DNA from: Paracoccaceae bacterium
GTDB taxonomy: Bacteria > Pseudomonadota > Alphaproteobacteria > Rhodobacterales > Rhodobacteraceae
DNA length: 64,000 nt
Assembly: GCA_027013095.1 (NCBI GenBank)
Contig: JALUYI010000035.1
Coordinates: 1 to 64,000 of the forward strand
Reading direction: 5' to 3'
Shown: piece after piece, positions 26,861 through 36,206 of the stretch
Layout of the letters: each line of letters opens with the position of its first letter
How positions within the stretch are numbered: position 1 is the stretch's first letter
Position numbers and translations under genes: made by a program
Notes under the pieces: generated by a model
Databases searched by the model: none
Told to the model about the DNA's origin: nothing
What the model saw: the letters and a program-made list of their open reading frames with translations, nothing else

Positions 26861-27307
26861 TTACCGGACGCCGATTTCACCAAGGGCAAGGCGCAGCGCA
26901 TCGGGCAGGTTCTCATCCGCTTTTTGTCGGTCGCCCAAATCGGGGGGTGCCTCTTGCGCAGGCAAATATCGCCAGCCCTGAAACGGGCGTCGGGGGGCGG
27001 CTTGGGTGCGAATGATCTCGGGTGCCATGACGATGGCACAGCGGCGGATCCCGTCCTCGCCGTCCTCTGTTTCCAGCCGCAGGATGTTCTGACGGGCAAG
27101 AATGACCCCCTTTATGACCCAGTAGAGCGAACCGCCGCGCAGCAATTCGGCCTCGCGTCTGGGGCGCATGCGGGTTATGTGGCGGGTCTCATCCGGGCGG
27201 CCAAGGCTCCGCGCCTGCGCCCTTTGTTTGGCGCGATATTCCTCAAGCTGCGACACGCTTTCGATGCCGACGCAAAGCTTGAGCAGGTGGACGTGTTGTG
27301 CGTGCAT
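26861..27307 (-). CDS. DUF1489 family protein
   Basis: 148 residues. The family hallmark is the start HLLKLCVGIESV, then HITRMRPRREAELLRGGSLYWVIKGVILARQNIL and RCAIVMAPEIIRTQAAPRRPFQGWRYL. Members occur throughout alphaproteobacteria and have no assigned function. It reads opposite to both neighbours and is the only gene on its strand here. Confidence 0.8.
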   Translation of the reverse strand: MHAQHVHLLKLCVGIESVSQLEEYRAKQRAQARSLGRPDETRHITRMRPRREAELLRGGSLYWVIKGVILARQNILRLETEDGEDGIRRCAIVMAPEIIRTQAAPRRPFQGWRYLPAQEAPPDLGDRQKADENLPDALRLALGEIGVR

Positions 27308-27419
27308 CCTGTGACCTCCGGCCCGGTTATTGCGTATCGGCCCGTTGACGTAGGGACCCGTGCGGCGTAGTCTCGAACGTCCTCGTCAGTGGTGCCCGGC
27401 AAAGGATGGACCTATCCCC

Positions 27420-29687
27420 ATGAGCAGACCTTCACTCCCGATCGCAGATCAGATTTGGGACATGAAATACAGATTCAAGACGCCCGATGGAACCCCCGTT
27501 GACACAAATGTCAGTGACAGTTGGCGGCGTGTGGCTGATGCCGTTGCGGCGGTTGAGGCGGACCCCGAAAAATGGTCCGAGGCTTTTTATGATGCGCTGA
27601 AGGATTACAGGTTTCTGCCGGCTGGGCGGATTCTGGCCGGAGCGGGAACGGGCCGAAATGTCACGCTGTTCAACTGCTTTGTCATGGGAACGATTCCGGA
27701 TTCCATGGGTGGAATTTTCGAAAGCCTGAAAGAGGCAGCTCTGACCATGCAGCAGGGCGGGGGAATTGGCTATGATTTCTCCACCCTGCGCCCCAAGGGA
27801 GCGGATGTGAAGGGCGTGGCCGCGGACGCCTCGGGGCCGCTCTCTTTCATGGATGTCTGGGATGCGATGTGCCGCACGATCATGTCGGCGGGCAGTCGGC
27901 GGGGCGCGATGATGGCGACCATGCGATGCGACCACCCGGATATCGAGGCCTTTATCGCCGTCAAGAGTGATCCCGCGCGCCTGCGCATGTTCAACCTGTC
28001 GGTTCTGGTGACCGATGCCTTCATGGAGGCGCTAAAGGCGGATGCCGACTGGGATCTGGTTTTCGGCGGCATGGTTCACAAGACCGTTTCCGCCCGCGCA
28101 CTTTGGGAAAAAATCACCCGCGCGACCTTTGACTATGCCGAGCCGGGAGTGATTTTTATCGACCGGATAAACCAGCGCAACAACCTTTATTATTGTGAAA
28201 CCATTGCCGCCACCAACCCGTGCGGCGAGCAACCGCTGCCGCCTTATGGCGCCTGCCTGCTGGGCTCGGTCAATCTGGCCCGTCTCGTTCGGGCGCCGTT
28301 TGAAAAGGATGCGCATATCGACGGCGACGAACTGGATGCTCTGGTACGCACGGCGGTTCGGATGATGGACAACGTAATCGATGCATCGCGGTTTCCGCTG
28401 GCCGCACAGGCCGAAGAGGCTCGCGCCAAGCGCCGGATTGGCCTTGGGATCACCGGGCTGGCCGATGCGCTGCTGATGGTCGGCCTGCGCTATGGTTCAG
28501 AGGACGCCGCGGCGCAGACCGAGGCGTGGCTGCACCGGATCGCCCGGGCGTCATACCTTGCGTCTGCGGATCTTGCCGCCGAAAAAGGCGCGTTCCCGTT
28601 GTTTGATCGCGACGCATTTCTGGCCGGTCCGACCATGCAGAACATGGACGCGGACGTGCGCCGTACGATCGCCAAAAAGGGGATTCGCAATGCGCTGCTG
28701 ACCTCGATTGCCCCAACCGGCACCATCAGCCTTTATGCCGGCAATGTTTCCTCGGGGATCGAGCCGGTTTTTGCCTGGTCCTACAAGCGCAAGGTTCTGC
28801 AAAACGATGGCAGCCGCCACGAAGAAGAGGTGACGGATTACGCCGTGCGTCTCTGGCGTGAGAAATATGGGGATGCGCCGTTTCCCGATTATTTCGTCGA
28901 TGCCCAGTCGCTGGAGCCGCTTGCCCATATCCGCATGCAGGCCGCGGCGCAGAAATGGGTGGACAGTTCGATTTCAAAAACCATCAACTGCCCAGAGGAT
29001 ATCCCGTTCACCGAGTTCAAGGAGGTGTATCTGGCCGCCTGGGAGAGCGGCTGCAAAGGGTGCACGACCTACCGCCCCAATGCGGTGACCGGCAGTGTGC
29101 TGAGCGTGTCGGACACATCCGAAGCCGCGCCGCAGCTGGATCAAGGGGCCGATGTTGTTTATATCTCTGAACCCCTTGGCCGCCCGGAAACTCTGGAGGG
29201 GCAGACCTACAAGATCAAGTGGCCCGAAAGCGAACACGCCATATATATCACTATAAACGACGTCATCATGAACGGTCACCGTCGTCCGTTCGAGGTGTTC
29301 ATCAACTCGAAAAACATGGAGCATTTCGCCTGGACGGTGGCGCTGACTCGGATGATCTCGGCGGTGTTCCGGCGCGGCGGCGATGTCAGTTTTGTCGTTG
29401 AAGAATTGAAGGCGGTGTTTGATCCGCGCGGCGGTGCGTGGGTTGAGGGCAAGTATATCCCCTCCATCCTTGCCGCAATCGGCGGGGTGATCGAGCGGCA
29501 CATGGTCGCCATCGGCTTTATCAAGGAGGGGGGGCACCTGAAGATGGATCCTCACCCGAATGCCCGTGTCGCGGCCGTCGGTTCGCATCCGGGGGTTGCG
29601 GTTTGTCCCAGTTGCGGGCAGGTTGCCATGCAAATGGTCGAAGGGTGCAAGACCTGTCTGGAATGTGGCTACAGCAAATGTGGTTAA
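27420..29687 (+). CDS. nrdJ: adenosylcobalamin-dependent ribonucleotide reductase (class II)
   Basis: 755 residues from ATG 27420. Makes deoxyribonucleotides using a cobalamin-generated thiyl radical, independent of oxygen. The ten-stranded barrel motifs are seen: FNCFVMGTIPDSMGGIF, QQGGGIGYDFSTLRPKG, NPCGEQPLPPYGACLLGSVNL with the catalytic cysteine region, and APTGTISLYAGNVSSGIEPVF. The C-terminal TSCPD-type extension ends in a four-cysteine zinc-like motif CPSCGQ...CKTCLECGYSKCG. No metal-binding small subunit (nrdB) is near, as expected for class II. Its 5' region does not show a cobalamin riboswitch. Confidence 0.95.
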   Translation: MSRPSLPIADQIWDMKYRFKTPDGTPVDTNVSDSWRRVADAVAAVEADPEKWSEAFYDALKDYRFLPAGRILAGAGTGRNVTLFNCFVMGTIPDSMGGIFESLKEAALTMQQGGGIGYDFSTLRPKGADVKGVAADASGPLSFMDVWDAMCRTIMSAGSRRGAMMATMRCDHPDIEAFIAVKSDPARLRMFNLSVLVTDAFMEALKADADWDLVFGGMVHKTVSARALWEKITRATFDYAEPGVIFIDRINQRNNLYYCETIAATNPCGEQPLPPYGACLLGSVNLARLVRAPFEKDAHIDGDELDALVRTAVRMMDNVIDASRFPLAAQAEEARAKRRIGLGITGLADALLMVGLRYGSEDAAAQTEAWLHRIARASYLASADLAAEKGAFPLFDRDAFLAGPTMQNMDADVRRTIAKKGIRNALLTSIAPTGTISLYAGNVSSGIEPVFAWSYKRKVLQNDGSRHEEEVTDYAVRLWREKYGDAPFPDYFVDAQSLEPLAHIRMQAAAQKWVDSSISKTINCPEDIPFTEFKEVYLAAWESGCKGCTTYRPNAVTGSVLSVSDTSEAAPQLDQGADVVYISEPLGRPETLEGQTYKIKWPESEHAIYITINDVIMNGHRRPFEVFINSKNMEHFAWTVALTRMISAVFRRGGDVSFVVEELKAVFDPRGGAWVEGKYIPSILAAIGGVIERHMVAIGFIKEGGHLKMDPHPNARVAAVGSHPGVAVCPSCGQVAMQMVEGCKTCLECGYSKCG

Positions 29688-29785
29688 TCGTTTCCTGACT
29701 GTTGCCTGATTACAATATTCCGGCCTTATTGTTGCCACGTTGCCCCTCCACAGCTTGAGGGGACAAAAATTGACAGGGGCGGGAT

Positions 29786-30724
29786 ATGCGCGGTCTTTTC
29801 TTGATTGCCTTGATGACGGTCGCGGGTGCGGCGTCTGCGGTGCAGGCTGGTGACGTGTCGGCCCAGAGGGTTTGGCTGGGCAAGGCGCGGCTGTTCAGCA
29901 ATGATGCCATTGGCGATGGACATGACCGCTGGCGAACCGGCAGCTACACGGTCAGCGCCATCCGCGGGCGGAGTTGGGACGGCAGTTTGCCAACTGGGTT
30001 CGGGGATTTGATCGAATATCGGATCCGCAGCGAGATCATCGCGCCGGCCAATTTGCAAAACCCGGTTCTCGGCACTGACCGGCCCTATGTCGGGGCGCTT
30101 TCGTTTGGAGCCTTTACCCACATGGAGGCCGCAGGAGCCCAGCTGTCCCTCGGGCTCGATCTGGTTGTGACCGGTCCGCAGACGGGGCTGGGCACCTTTC
30201 AGAACAATGTCCACCGCGCCATCGGGATGCGCTCGATCAAGGTTCTTGGCAGCCAGTTGGGAAACGCGGTCTATCCGACCCTGAATATGGAAATGGGTCG
30301 GGACTTCACGTTGCCCGACACGGGTCGGGGCCGTGTCGCCGTTCGCCCCTTTGTCGAGCTTCAGGCCGGGGTTGAAACCTTTCTGCGCATTGGCACGGAC
30401 ATCACCTTCGGCCCGTCCGGGCGGGGTGATTTTCTGGTTCGCGACCCCACCACCGGCCAACGCGTGAGTGCGCTGAAATCGGATCGCCCGCGCGGGCTTT
30501 CCTTTCTGTTGGGTGGCGATGTTGCCTATGTCGCCAGCAGCCATTATTTGCCCGGGTCAGGCGGCTATATCGTGACCTCGCCAAGGGTGCGCCTGCGGGC
30601 CGGGTTTTACAAAGAGGGCAAAAGGGCCTCGGTTTTTTACGGGCTGACGTGGCTGGGTAAGGAATTCAAGGCGCAGCCCAGCGGGCAAATGCTGGGCTCG
30701 GTCACGGTACGGCTGAATTTTTGA
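29786..30724 (+). CDS. LpxR-like lipid A deacylase / outer-membrane barrel (DUF2219)
   Basis: 312 residues with a signal peptide (MRGLFLIALMTVAGAASAVQA) and alternating beta-strand pattern ending in a C-terminal phenylalanine (SVTVRLNF), typical of outer-membrane barrels. Residues N39-D40 (FSNDAIGDG), GTDRPYVGALSF and GTFQNNVHRAIG (H143) line up with the N-D and histidine active-site region of LpxR, which removes the 3'-acyloxyacyl chain of lipid A. The substrate here is unknown. Family assignment is by these motifs alone. Confidence 0.75.
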   Translation: MRGLFLIALMTVAGAASAVQAGDVSAQRVWLGKARLFSNDAIGDGHDRWRTGSYTVSAIRGRSWDGSLPTGFGDLIEYRIRSEIIAPANLQNPVLGTDRPYVGALSFGAFTHMEAAGAQLSLGLDLVVTGPQTGLGTFQNNVHRAIGMRSIKVLGSQLGNAVYPTLNMEMGRDFTLPDTGRGRVAVRPFVELQAGVETFLRIGTDITFGPSGRGDFLVRDPTTGQRVSALKSDRPRGLSFLLGGDVAYVASSHYLPGSGGYIVTSPRVRLRAGFYKEGKRASVFYGLTWLGKEFKAQPSGQMLGSVTVRLNF

Positions 30725-30752
30725 CAGGATGCCCGATCACCGGACTGATCCT

Positions 30753-31952
30753 TCAAGCGCTGGCCACCATTTCGGCCGCTGCACTTAGGGCGCCGCTTCC
30801 GTGCGGGATATCCAGCGCGATCAATCCGGCCTCGATAGCCGACAGGACCCCCAGCGTCATATGCGCGTTGACGTGCCCCATATGGGCAATGCGAAAGAAC
30901 CCATCACTGTCCGGGTCCTGCGGGGTTGCCATGCCAAGGCCGATCCCCAGGGTGACCCCGGTGTTCTGTTCAAGCCACTGACGCAATAGCCGCCCGTGAG
31001 GCGCGCCAATGGAGACGCTGCTGACCGCATGTGCGCGCAGGCTTTGGTCCGATACGTTTGCTCTGAGTGGGCCCTCTTGCCCCCATCGGGACAGCGCCGC
31101 CCAGACGGCTTGCGCCAGCTTTTGGTGGCGCGCCCAGACGGTTTCCAGTCCTTCTTCGTGCAGGATCATGTCAAGGGCTTCGCGCAGCCCATAAAGGTGC
31201 TGTGTCGGCGCCGTGCCGCAAAACTTGCGAAAGAATTCTCCGCTTTCGGTGCGGGGGGTCCAGTTCCAGTACGGAGTCACAAGCCCAGCGGAGCCATGTG
31301 CCGCCGCGGCACGATCATTGAACCACACGAACGACAATCCGGGCGGGGTCATCAGGCCCTTCTGGCTGGCCGCGACCATGACATCCACCCCCCAGCCGTC
31401 CATTTCAAAGCGGTCGCAAGCGAGCGATGCGATGCAGTCAACCATCAGCAATGCCGGGTGGCCGCAGTCGTCAAGGCACCCGCGCAGTGCGGAAATATCG
31501 TTTCGGATGCTTGTGGCGGTATCGGTGTGAACTGCCATGACGGCCTTGATCTCGTGGTTTCGGTCGGCCTTGAGGACGTCGGTGAGTTGGGTCAGATCAA
31601 TGCCGGTGCGGCGCCCGAAATCCAGAATGGAAACGTCGATCCCCAACCCTTTCGCAGCCTCGGCATAGCCAAACCCAAAGGCGCCGGTGGCCAGCACGAG
31701 GGCCTTGTCGCCGCGGCTAAAGATATTGACCAACGAGGCCTCCCACGCGGCGTGACCGTTGCCGATGTAAATAGCGACGTTGCCGCTGCTGCGGGCCAGC
31801 GCCTTCAGGTCGGGGAAAATCGAATCCACGATGTCATGGAGCGGCCCTTCGTAGATATTCGGGGATGCCCGGTGCATGGCGTTCAGGACCCGATCCGGTA
31901 CAACCGAGGGGCCCGGAATGGCAAGATAACTGCGACCGTTGCTCAGCGTCAT
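30753..31952 (-). CDS. class V aminotransferase (serine/aspartate-glyoxylate type)
   Basis: 399 residues from ATG 31952. PLP enzyme, Lys198 in VAASQKGLMTPPG forms the Schiff base. Sequence LAIPGPSVVPDRVLNAMHRASPNIYEG, GNGHAAWEASLVNIFSRGD and VHTDTATSIRNDI are typical of alanine/serine-glyoxylate aminotransferases, and also of the aspartate-glyoxylate enzyme BhcA. It probably transfers an amino group to glyoxylate, giving glycine; the donor amino acid cannot be decided from sequence. Single gene, convergent with the preceding one. Confidence 0.85.
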   Translation of the reverse strand: MTLSNGRSYLAIPGPSVVPDRVLNAMHRASPNIYEGPLHDIVDSIFPDLKALARSSGNVAIYIGNGHAAWEASLVNIFSRGDKALVLATGAFGFGYAEAAKGLGIDVSILDFGRRTGIDLTQLTDVLKADRNHEIKAVMAVHTDTATSIRNDISALRGCLDDCGHPALLMVDCIASLACDRFEMDGWGVDVMVAASQKGLMTPPGLSFVWFNDRAAAAHGSAGLVTPYWNWTPRTESGEFFRKFCGTAPTQHLYGLREALDMILHEEGLETVWARHQKLAQAVWAALSRWGQEGPLRANVSDQSLRAHAVSSVSIGAPHGRLLRQWLEQNTGVTLGIGLGMATPQDPDSDGFFRIAHMGHVNAHMTLGVLSAIEAGLIALDIPHGSGALSAAAEMVASA

Positions 31953-32125
31953 ATGTCCCATCCTTGGTTTGGTTACGACATGCCTATGCTGCGCGTTTGT
32001 GCGCGTCAATCGGGTTTGCTCAAACGTTGCCCGCCTTGTCAGTCAGACGGCTTTCGGGTAAGGGCTGTAAACCCTTTCCGCCGTACCTTGATCGCAAGCG
32101 GCGCATTCCTGATGACACGGTTTCC

Positions 32126-32827
32126 ATGCTGTCCAAAGCCCTGAAATTCCTCGAAGATAAAGAACGCTCATGGCGTGAGTCATTTGGCGATGATATCTCG
32201 ACACCGGACAAGCGGGCGCAGGCACAGCGGCATTTCACATGGGTCGATCACGGATTTCTCAGGGTGTTCTGGACCAATTTTTATGCGGTTGACGGGGATG
32301 TGTTCCGCTCGAACCAGCCCTCGGGCCGGCGGCTGCAAGCCTATGCCAACAGGGGGATCAAAGCGGTCTTGAACCTGCGGGGCACCAGCCGGTATTCCTA
32401 TTATCTTTTTGAGCGCGAGGCCTGTGATACCTTGGGGCTGGAGCTTGTCGATCTCAACCTGTCGGCCACCGAATTGCCCAGCCTGCAGACCATCCTGACC
32501 CTTGAAAAGCATTTTCGCAATCTACCCCGCCCGTTCGTTCTGCACTGTAAATCCGGGGCTGATCGGGCCGGCTTTGCCTCGGCCCTTTATCTGCTGTTGG
32601 TCAAGGATGCGCCGATCGAGATTGCCCAAAAGCAGCTGGGGTTCCGGTTTTTGCACATCCGTGCGTCGGACAAGGGAATACTGGACGCTTGCCTTGAAAA
32701 ATATCGCAAAAGGACCGAATCTTCGGCGATTTCATTCCGGGACTGGTTGATGAACGAATATGATCCCAAGGCCATCGGCGCCGAGTTTCACGCCGCACGC
32801 TCCCGTAGCCGGCGGTGGTTGGGATGA
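32126..32827 (+). CDS. dual-specificity / tyrosine-phosphatase-like protein
   Basis: 233 residues. The phosphatase loop HCKSGADRAG (C141, R147; C-X5-R) and the upstream SNQPSGRRLQAYANRGIKAVLNLRG are clear cysteine-phosphatase features. No signal peptide, so cytoplasmic or membrane-surface. Its ATGA overlap with an ABC exporter gene suggests joint function. Substrates in this family range from phosphotyrosine to phospholipid head groups; nothing in the sequence decides. Confidence 0.8.
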   Translation: MLSKALKFLEDKERSWRESFGDDISTPDKRAQAQRHFTWVDHGFLRVFWTNFYAVDGDVFRSNQPSGRRLQAYANRGIKAVLNLRGTSRYSYYLFEREACDTLGLELVDLNLSATELPSLQTILTLEKHFRNLPRPFVLHCKSGADRAGFASALYLLLVKDAPIEIAQKQLGFRFLHIRASDKGILDACLEKYRKRTESSAISFRDWLMNEYDPKAIGAEFHAARSRSRRWLG

Positions 32828-34587
32828 CGCAACTGCTTCAGTCACTGACGCCATCACGCGGGCTGCGCCTGCCGCTGTGGCTGTGGCGCGATTACTTTCG
32901 CCGCCATATCTGGTGGATTTTCGCTGCATTTATCCTGATGGCAATCGAGGGCTCGATGCTGGGCCTGATGAGCTATATGGTTGGGCCGATGTTCGACAAG
33001 GTCTTTGTGGCTGGCAACAAGGGCGCGGTGATCTGGGTCGGGGCGAGTGTTTTCGGGATTTTTGTGGCCCGGGCGTTCAGCGGGTTCGGGCAGCGGGTGT
33101 TGATGGCGGCCATCGGCCAGTGGGCGACGGCGGCGATGCAGAGCGACCTTGTGCGCCACATGATGCGGCTGGACACGGTGTTTTTTCAGGACAATGCCCC
33201 CGGCGCTCTGATCGAGCGGGTCCGTGGCGACACCCAGGCGATTCAGCTGGCCTGGTCGGCGGTGTTTACATCGCTTGGCCGGGACATCATTTCGCTGGTG
33301 ACGTTGCTGGGGGTTGCACTGTCCATCGACTGGGTCTGGACGCTTGTGGCCATTGCCGGCGTGCCCGTTCTGGTTATCCCGGTTTATCTGCTGCAAAGCC
33401 TGATCCACAGGACCACACGTCATGCCCGGCAGACGGCGGCGCTGATTTCCACGCGTCTTGACGAGATTTTCCATGGCATCAATCCGATCAAGCTGAACAA
33501 TCTCGAGGCGCAACAGGATTGGCGCTTTTCCGATACGATCAACGCCTATGTGCGCGCGCAGATCAAATCCGAGGCCGGGCAGGCCGGGGTTCCGGCGATG
33601 ATGGATCTGGTAGCGGGGGTCGGCTTTCTCGGGGTGCTGATTTACGGCGGCTACCAAATTATCGACGGGCAAAAAACCATCGGCGAATTCATGAGTTTTT
33701 TCACCTCCATGGCGCTGATTTTTGAACCCCTCCGGCGGTTGGGAAACATCTCGGGCCTCTGGCAGGCGGCGCAGGCCAGCCTCGAGCGGCTTTACGCGAT
33801 ATTTGAGGCTCGCCCCGGTATTCTGGAGGCCGCAAACCCGGTCCCGCCTCCGCGTGAGTTGGGGGATATCGAGTTGGATGACGTCGTGTTCGCCTACGGG
33901 GATCAAACGGTTCTGGATCACCTCAGCTTTACCGCGAAAGCTGGTCAGACGACGGCACTGGTCGGCGCGTCGGGGGCGGGGAAAAGCACCGTGTTCAATG
34001 TTCTGACCCGTCTGGTCGAGCCCGCCTCGGGCCATGTTTCAATCGCTGGGATCGAGGTTGCCGACATGGCTCTGGACCAGCTTCGGGGGTTGTTCTCGGT
34101 GGTCACGCAGGATGCGGCGCTGTTTGACGAGACGTTGCGAGAAAATATCATTCTAGGGCAGAGTGATCTGGACGAAGAGGCCTTTCGCCGCGCTGCTGAT
34201 GCCGCCTATGTCAGCGATTTTGCCGCCCGTCTTCCGCAGGGGTTCGAGACCGAAGTGGGGCCGCGTGGCTCCAACCTGTCCGGGGGGCAACGCCAGCGGG
34301 TGGCCATCGCGCGGGCGGTGATCAGAAACTCACCGATCCTTTTGCTGGATGAGCCGACCTCGGCGCTGGATGCACAGTCCGAAGCCGCCGTTCAGCGGGC
34401 ACTGGATGCGCTGGCCGAGGGGCGCACGACGCTGGTCATCGCCCACCGGTTGGCTACGATCCTGCACGCTGACAAGATCGTTGTCATGGACAAAGGCCGG
34501 GTTGTGGATCAGGGCACGCACCAGGAATTACTGGCGCGTGACGGCCTTTATGCCGGTCTTTACCGCCTGCAATTCAGCGAGGATTAG
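32824..34587 (+). CDS. ABC exporter, MsbA/LapB-type half transporter
   Basis: 587 residues, membrane domain plus ATPase in one chain. Six hydrophobic segments lie in the first 320 residues; the ATPase has Walker A VGASGAGKST near residue 380, Q-loop VVTQDAALFDETLRENI, signature LSGGQRQRVAIARAV, Walker B ILLLDEPTSALD and H-loop VIAHRLATI. Such dimers flip lipids or export peptides or drugs. It starts inside the stop of the phosphatase gene and ends 7 bases before a convergent gene. Confidence 0.9.
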   Translation: MTQLLQSLTPSRGLRLPLWLWRDYFRRHIWWIFAAFILMAIEGSMLGLMSYMVGPMFDKVFVAGNKGAVIWVGASVFGIFVARAFSGFGQRVLMAAIGQWATAAMQSDLVRHMMRLDTVFFQDNAPGALIERVRGDTQAIQLAWSAVFTSLGRDIISLVTLLGVALSIDWVWTLVAIAGVPVLVIPVYLLQSLIHRTTRHARQTAALISTRLDEIFHGINPIKLNNLEAQQDWRFSDTINAYVRAQIKSEAGQAGVPAMMDLVAGVGFLGVLIYGGYQIIDGQKTIGEFMSFFTSMALIFEPLRRLGNISGLWQAAQASLERLYAIFEARPGILEAANPVPPPRELGDIELDDVVFAYGDQTVLDHLSFTAKAGQTTALVGASGAGKSTVFNVLTRLVEPASGHVSIAGIEVADMALDQLRGLFSVVTQDAALFDETLRENIILGQSDLDEEAFRRAADAAYVSDFAARLPQGFETEVGPRGSNLSGGQRQRVAIARAVIRNSPILLLDEPTSALDAQSEAAVQRALDALAEGRTTLVIAHRLATILHADKIVVMDKGRVVDQGTHQELLARDGLYAGLYRLQFSED

Positions 34588-34594
34588 CCCCGCC

Positions 34595-35299
34595 CTAACG
34601 CCGCCTCTCTGGGTTTTCTGCGTGGTAATTCTGACCCAGATGTTCCGAAGGCCCCCTTGCAAGAAACCGGATCTGGCGCCGGATATTCCCCGCACCGTGT
34701 CGCACCCAGCCGCCGGTTTCATAGCGTGTCGCATCTGTTTTTACGCGGCCGGGCAACAGACGGATGCGCTTTTTCAGGGCGCGGGAAAGGGCGACATCCT
34801 CCATAAGCGGGATGTCGGGATAACCGCCGATCTTGTGGTAAAGGCAGCGCGAAATCAGCAGCCCCTGATCGCCATAGGGCAGGCCAAGCAATGAGCTGCG
34901 AAGATTGGCCCAACTGGCCACCAGACGGGGGGCGAAACCCGCAGCGCGAAAGCTCAGGCGAAAGGCTGCGGCCAGACCCGGGTGGTGCATCAGATGCTGC
35001 CTGACCTCATCGCTCCAGCCCGGGCACAGTTCGGTATCGGCGTGCAAGAACAGCAACCAGTCGCCACCGGCCTGCTCGGCGCCGCGCCGCAGCTGTCCGC
35101 CCCGCCCGCCGGGGCCGCTCACAAACGATGCGCCAAGATTGTCGGCCAGCTCTTTTATTCCGTCGTTTGAGCCCGCGTCGCTGATGATGACCTCGCGGAT
35201 CAGGCCGGCGTCGAGCCCCTCGAACAGACAGGCCACGGTCGGGCCGATACCTGCAGCGGCATTGCGCGTGGGAATGATGACACTCAACGGCGCGCGCAT
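34595..35299 (-). CDS. GT2 glycosyltransferase, TIGR04283 type
   Basis: 234 residues. GT-A fold start PLSVIIPTRNAAAGIGPTVACL, then EVIISDAGSNDGI, ASFVSGPGGRGGQLRRGAEQAGGDWLLFLHADTEL with the DxD-like HADTE, GDQGLLISRCLYHKIGGYPDIPLMEDV and a basic C-terminus. The GRGGQLRRG and PLMEDVAL motifs are those I associate with the TIGR04283 family, often paired with a TIGR04282 enzyme and radical-SAM proteins. No such partner is beside it, so the acceptor is unknown. Confidence 0.8.
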   Translation of the reverse strand: MRAPLSVIIPTRNAAAGIGPTVACLFEGLDAGLIREVIISDAGSNDGIKELADNLGASFVSGPGGRGGQLRRGAEQAGGDWLLFLHADTELCPGWSDEVRQHLMHHPGLAAAFRLSFRAAGFAPRLVASWANLRSSLLGLPYGDQGLLISRCLYHKIGGYPDIPLMEDVALSRALKKRIRLLPGRVKTDATRYETGGWVRHGAGNIRRQIRFLARGPSEHLGQNYHAENPERRR

Positions 35300-35392
35300 T
35301 TGCCCTCCTTCGGCTTGTGATTTTGCCGTTATACCTCCTGACTTGTGCGTCTGCGACCCCTATATTGAAAGCGAAACAGGGCAGGAGGAATC

Positions 35393-36142
35393 ATGTCGGA
35401 AAGTCGTAGGATACTGGAGATTACTGGCGCGGACCGGCGGGATTTTCTGCAAGGGCTGGTCACGAATGACGTCACCAAGCTGGATCAGGGGCTGGTCTAT
35501 GCGGCGCTGTTGTCTCCGCAGGGAAAATACCTGTTCGATTTTTTCATGTTTGCGCGCGCCGATGCCATTTATCTGGATGTGAAGGCCGATTGTGCCGACG
35601 CTTTGGCCGCACGTCTTGCGATGTACCGACTTCGCGCCGATGTGAAATTGACGCAGAGCGCGCTCAGGATGTCCCGGGGAATTGGCAAGAAACCTGAAGG
35701 GGCCTGGCCTGATCCGCGTCATCCGGCGCTGGGCTGGCGGCAGTACGACCGTGCGCCAATCCCTGCCGACCAGACCGATTGGACCGCCCTGCGCGTTCAG
35801 CATATCATTCCCGAAACCGGGGTCGAGCTGATTGCAAACGAATCCTATATTCTGGAGCATGGGTTCGAGCGCCTGAATGGTGTCGATTTCAGGAAAGGCT
35901 GTTATGTCGGGCAGGAGGTGACCGCCCGAATGAAGCACAAGACCAGCCTGAAAAAGGGCTTGGTGCAGGTCTGCGCCGAGCGCCCGTTGACGCCGGGCGC
36001 GCCGATTACACACGACGGCAAAGAGGTTGGGCGCCTTTGCACGGTCAGCAAAAACAGGGCGCTGGCCTATCTTAGGTTCGAGCGCGCAGGAGACGGGATG
36101 GAGGCAGGCGGTGTCGGCCTGACGATCGCGGGAAAACCCTGA
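35393..36142 (+). CDS. ygfZ: YgfZ/GcvT-domain folate-dependent Fe-S cluster protein
   Basis: 249 residues. The family signature KGCYVGQEVTARMKHK is present, and the N-terminal RRILEITGADRRDFLQGLVTNDV and LLSPQGKYLFDFF are typical. YgfZ/IBA57 proteins use tetrahydrofolate in assembly or repair of iron-sulfur enzymes such as MiaB-type radical-SAM proteins. Monocistronic, RBS AGGAGG before ATG 35393. Confidence 0.9.
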   Translation: MSESRRILEITGADRRDFLQGLVTNDVTKLDQGLVYAALLSPQGKYLFDFFMFARADAIYLDVKADCADALAARLAMYRLRADVKLTQSALRMSRGIGKKPEGAWPDPRHPALGWRQYDRAPIPADQTDWTALRVQHIIPETGVELIANESYILEHGFERLNGVDFRKGCYVGQEVTARMKHKTSLKKGLVQVCAERPLTPGAPITHDGKEVGRLCTVSKNRALAYLRFERAGDGMEAGGVGLTIAGKP

Positions 36143-36206
36143 AATCCGGTATCTCTGGAAATTTGTGGTTTATGGCTCTCTGCCCTGATCTTACCCCACT
36201 AGGGTC

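Noticed and set aside
30996-32144. 382-codon frame on the plus strand over the aminotransferase
   Set aside because: Shadow of a gene with intact PLP motifs; no recognisable product.
32854-34035. 393-codon minus-strand frame over the ABC exporter
   Set aside because: Histidine/arginine-rich shadow translation of an ABC transporter with complete motifs.
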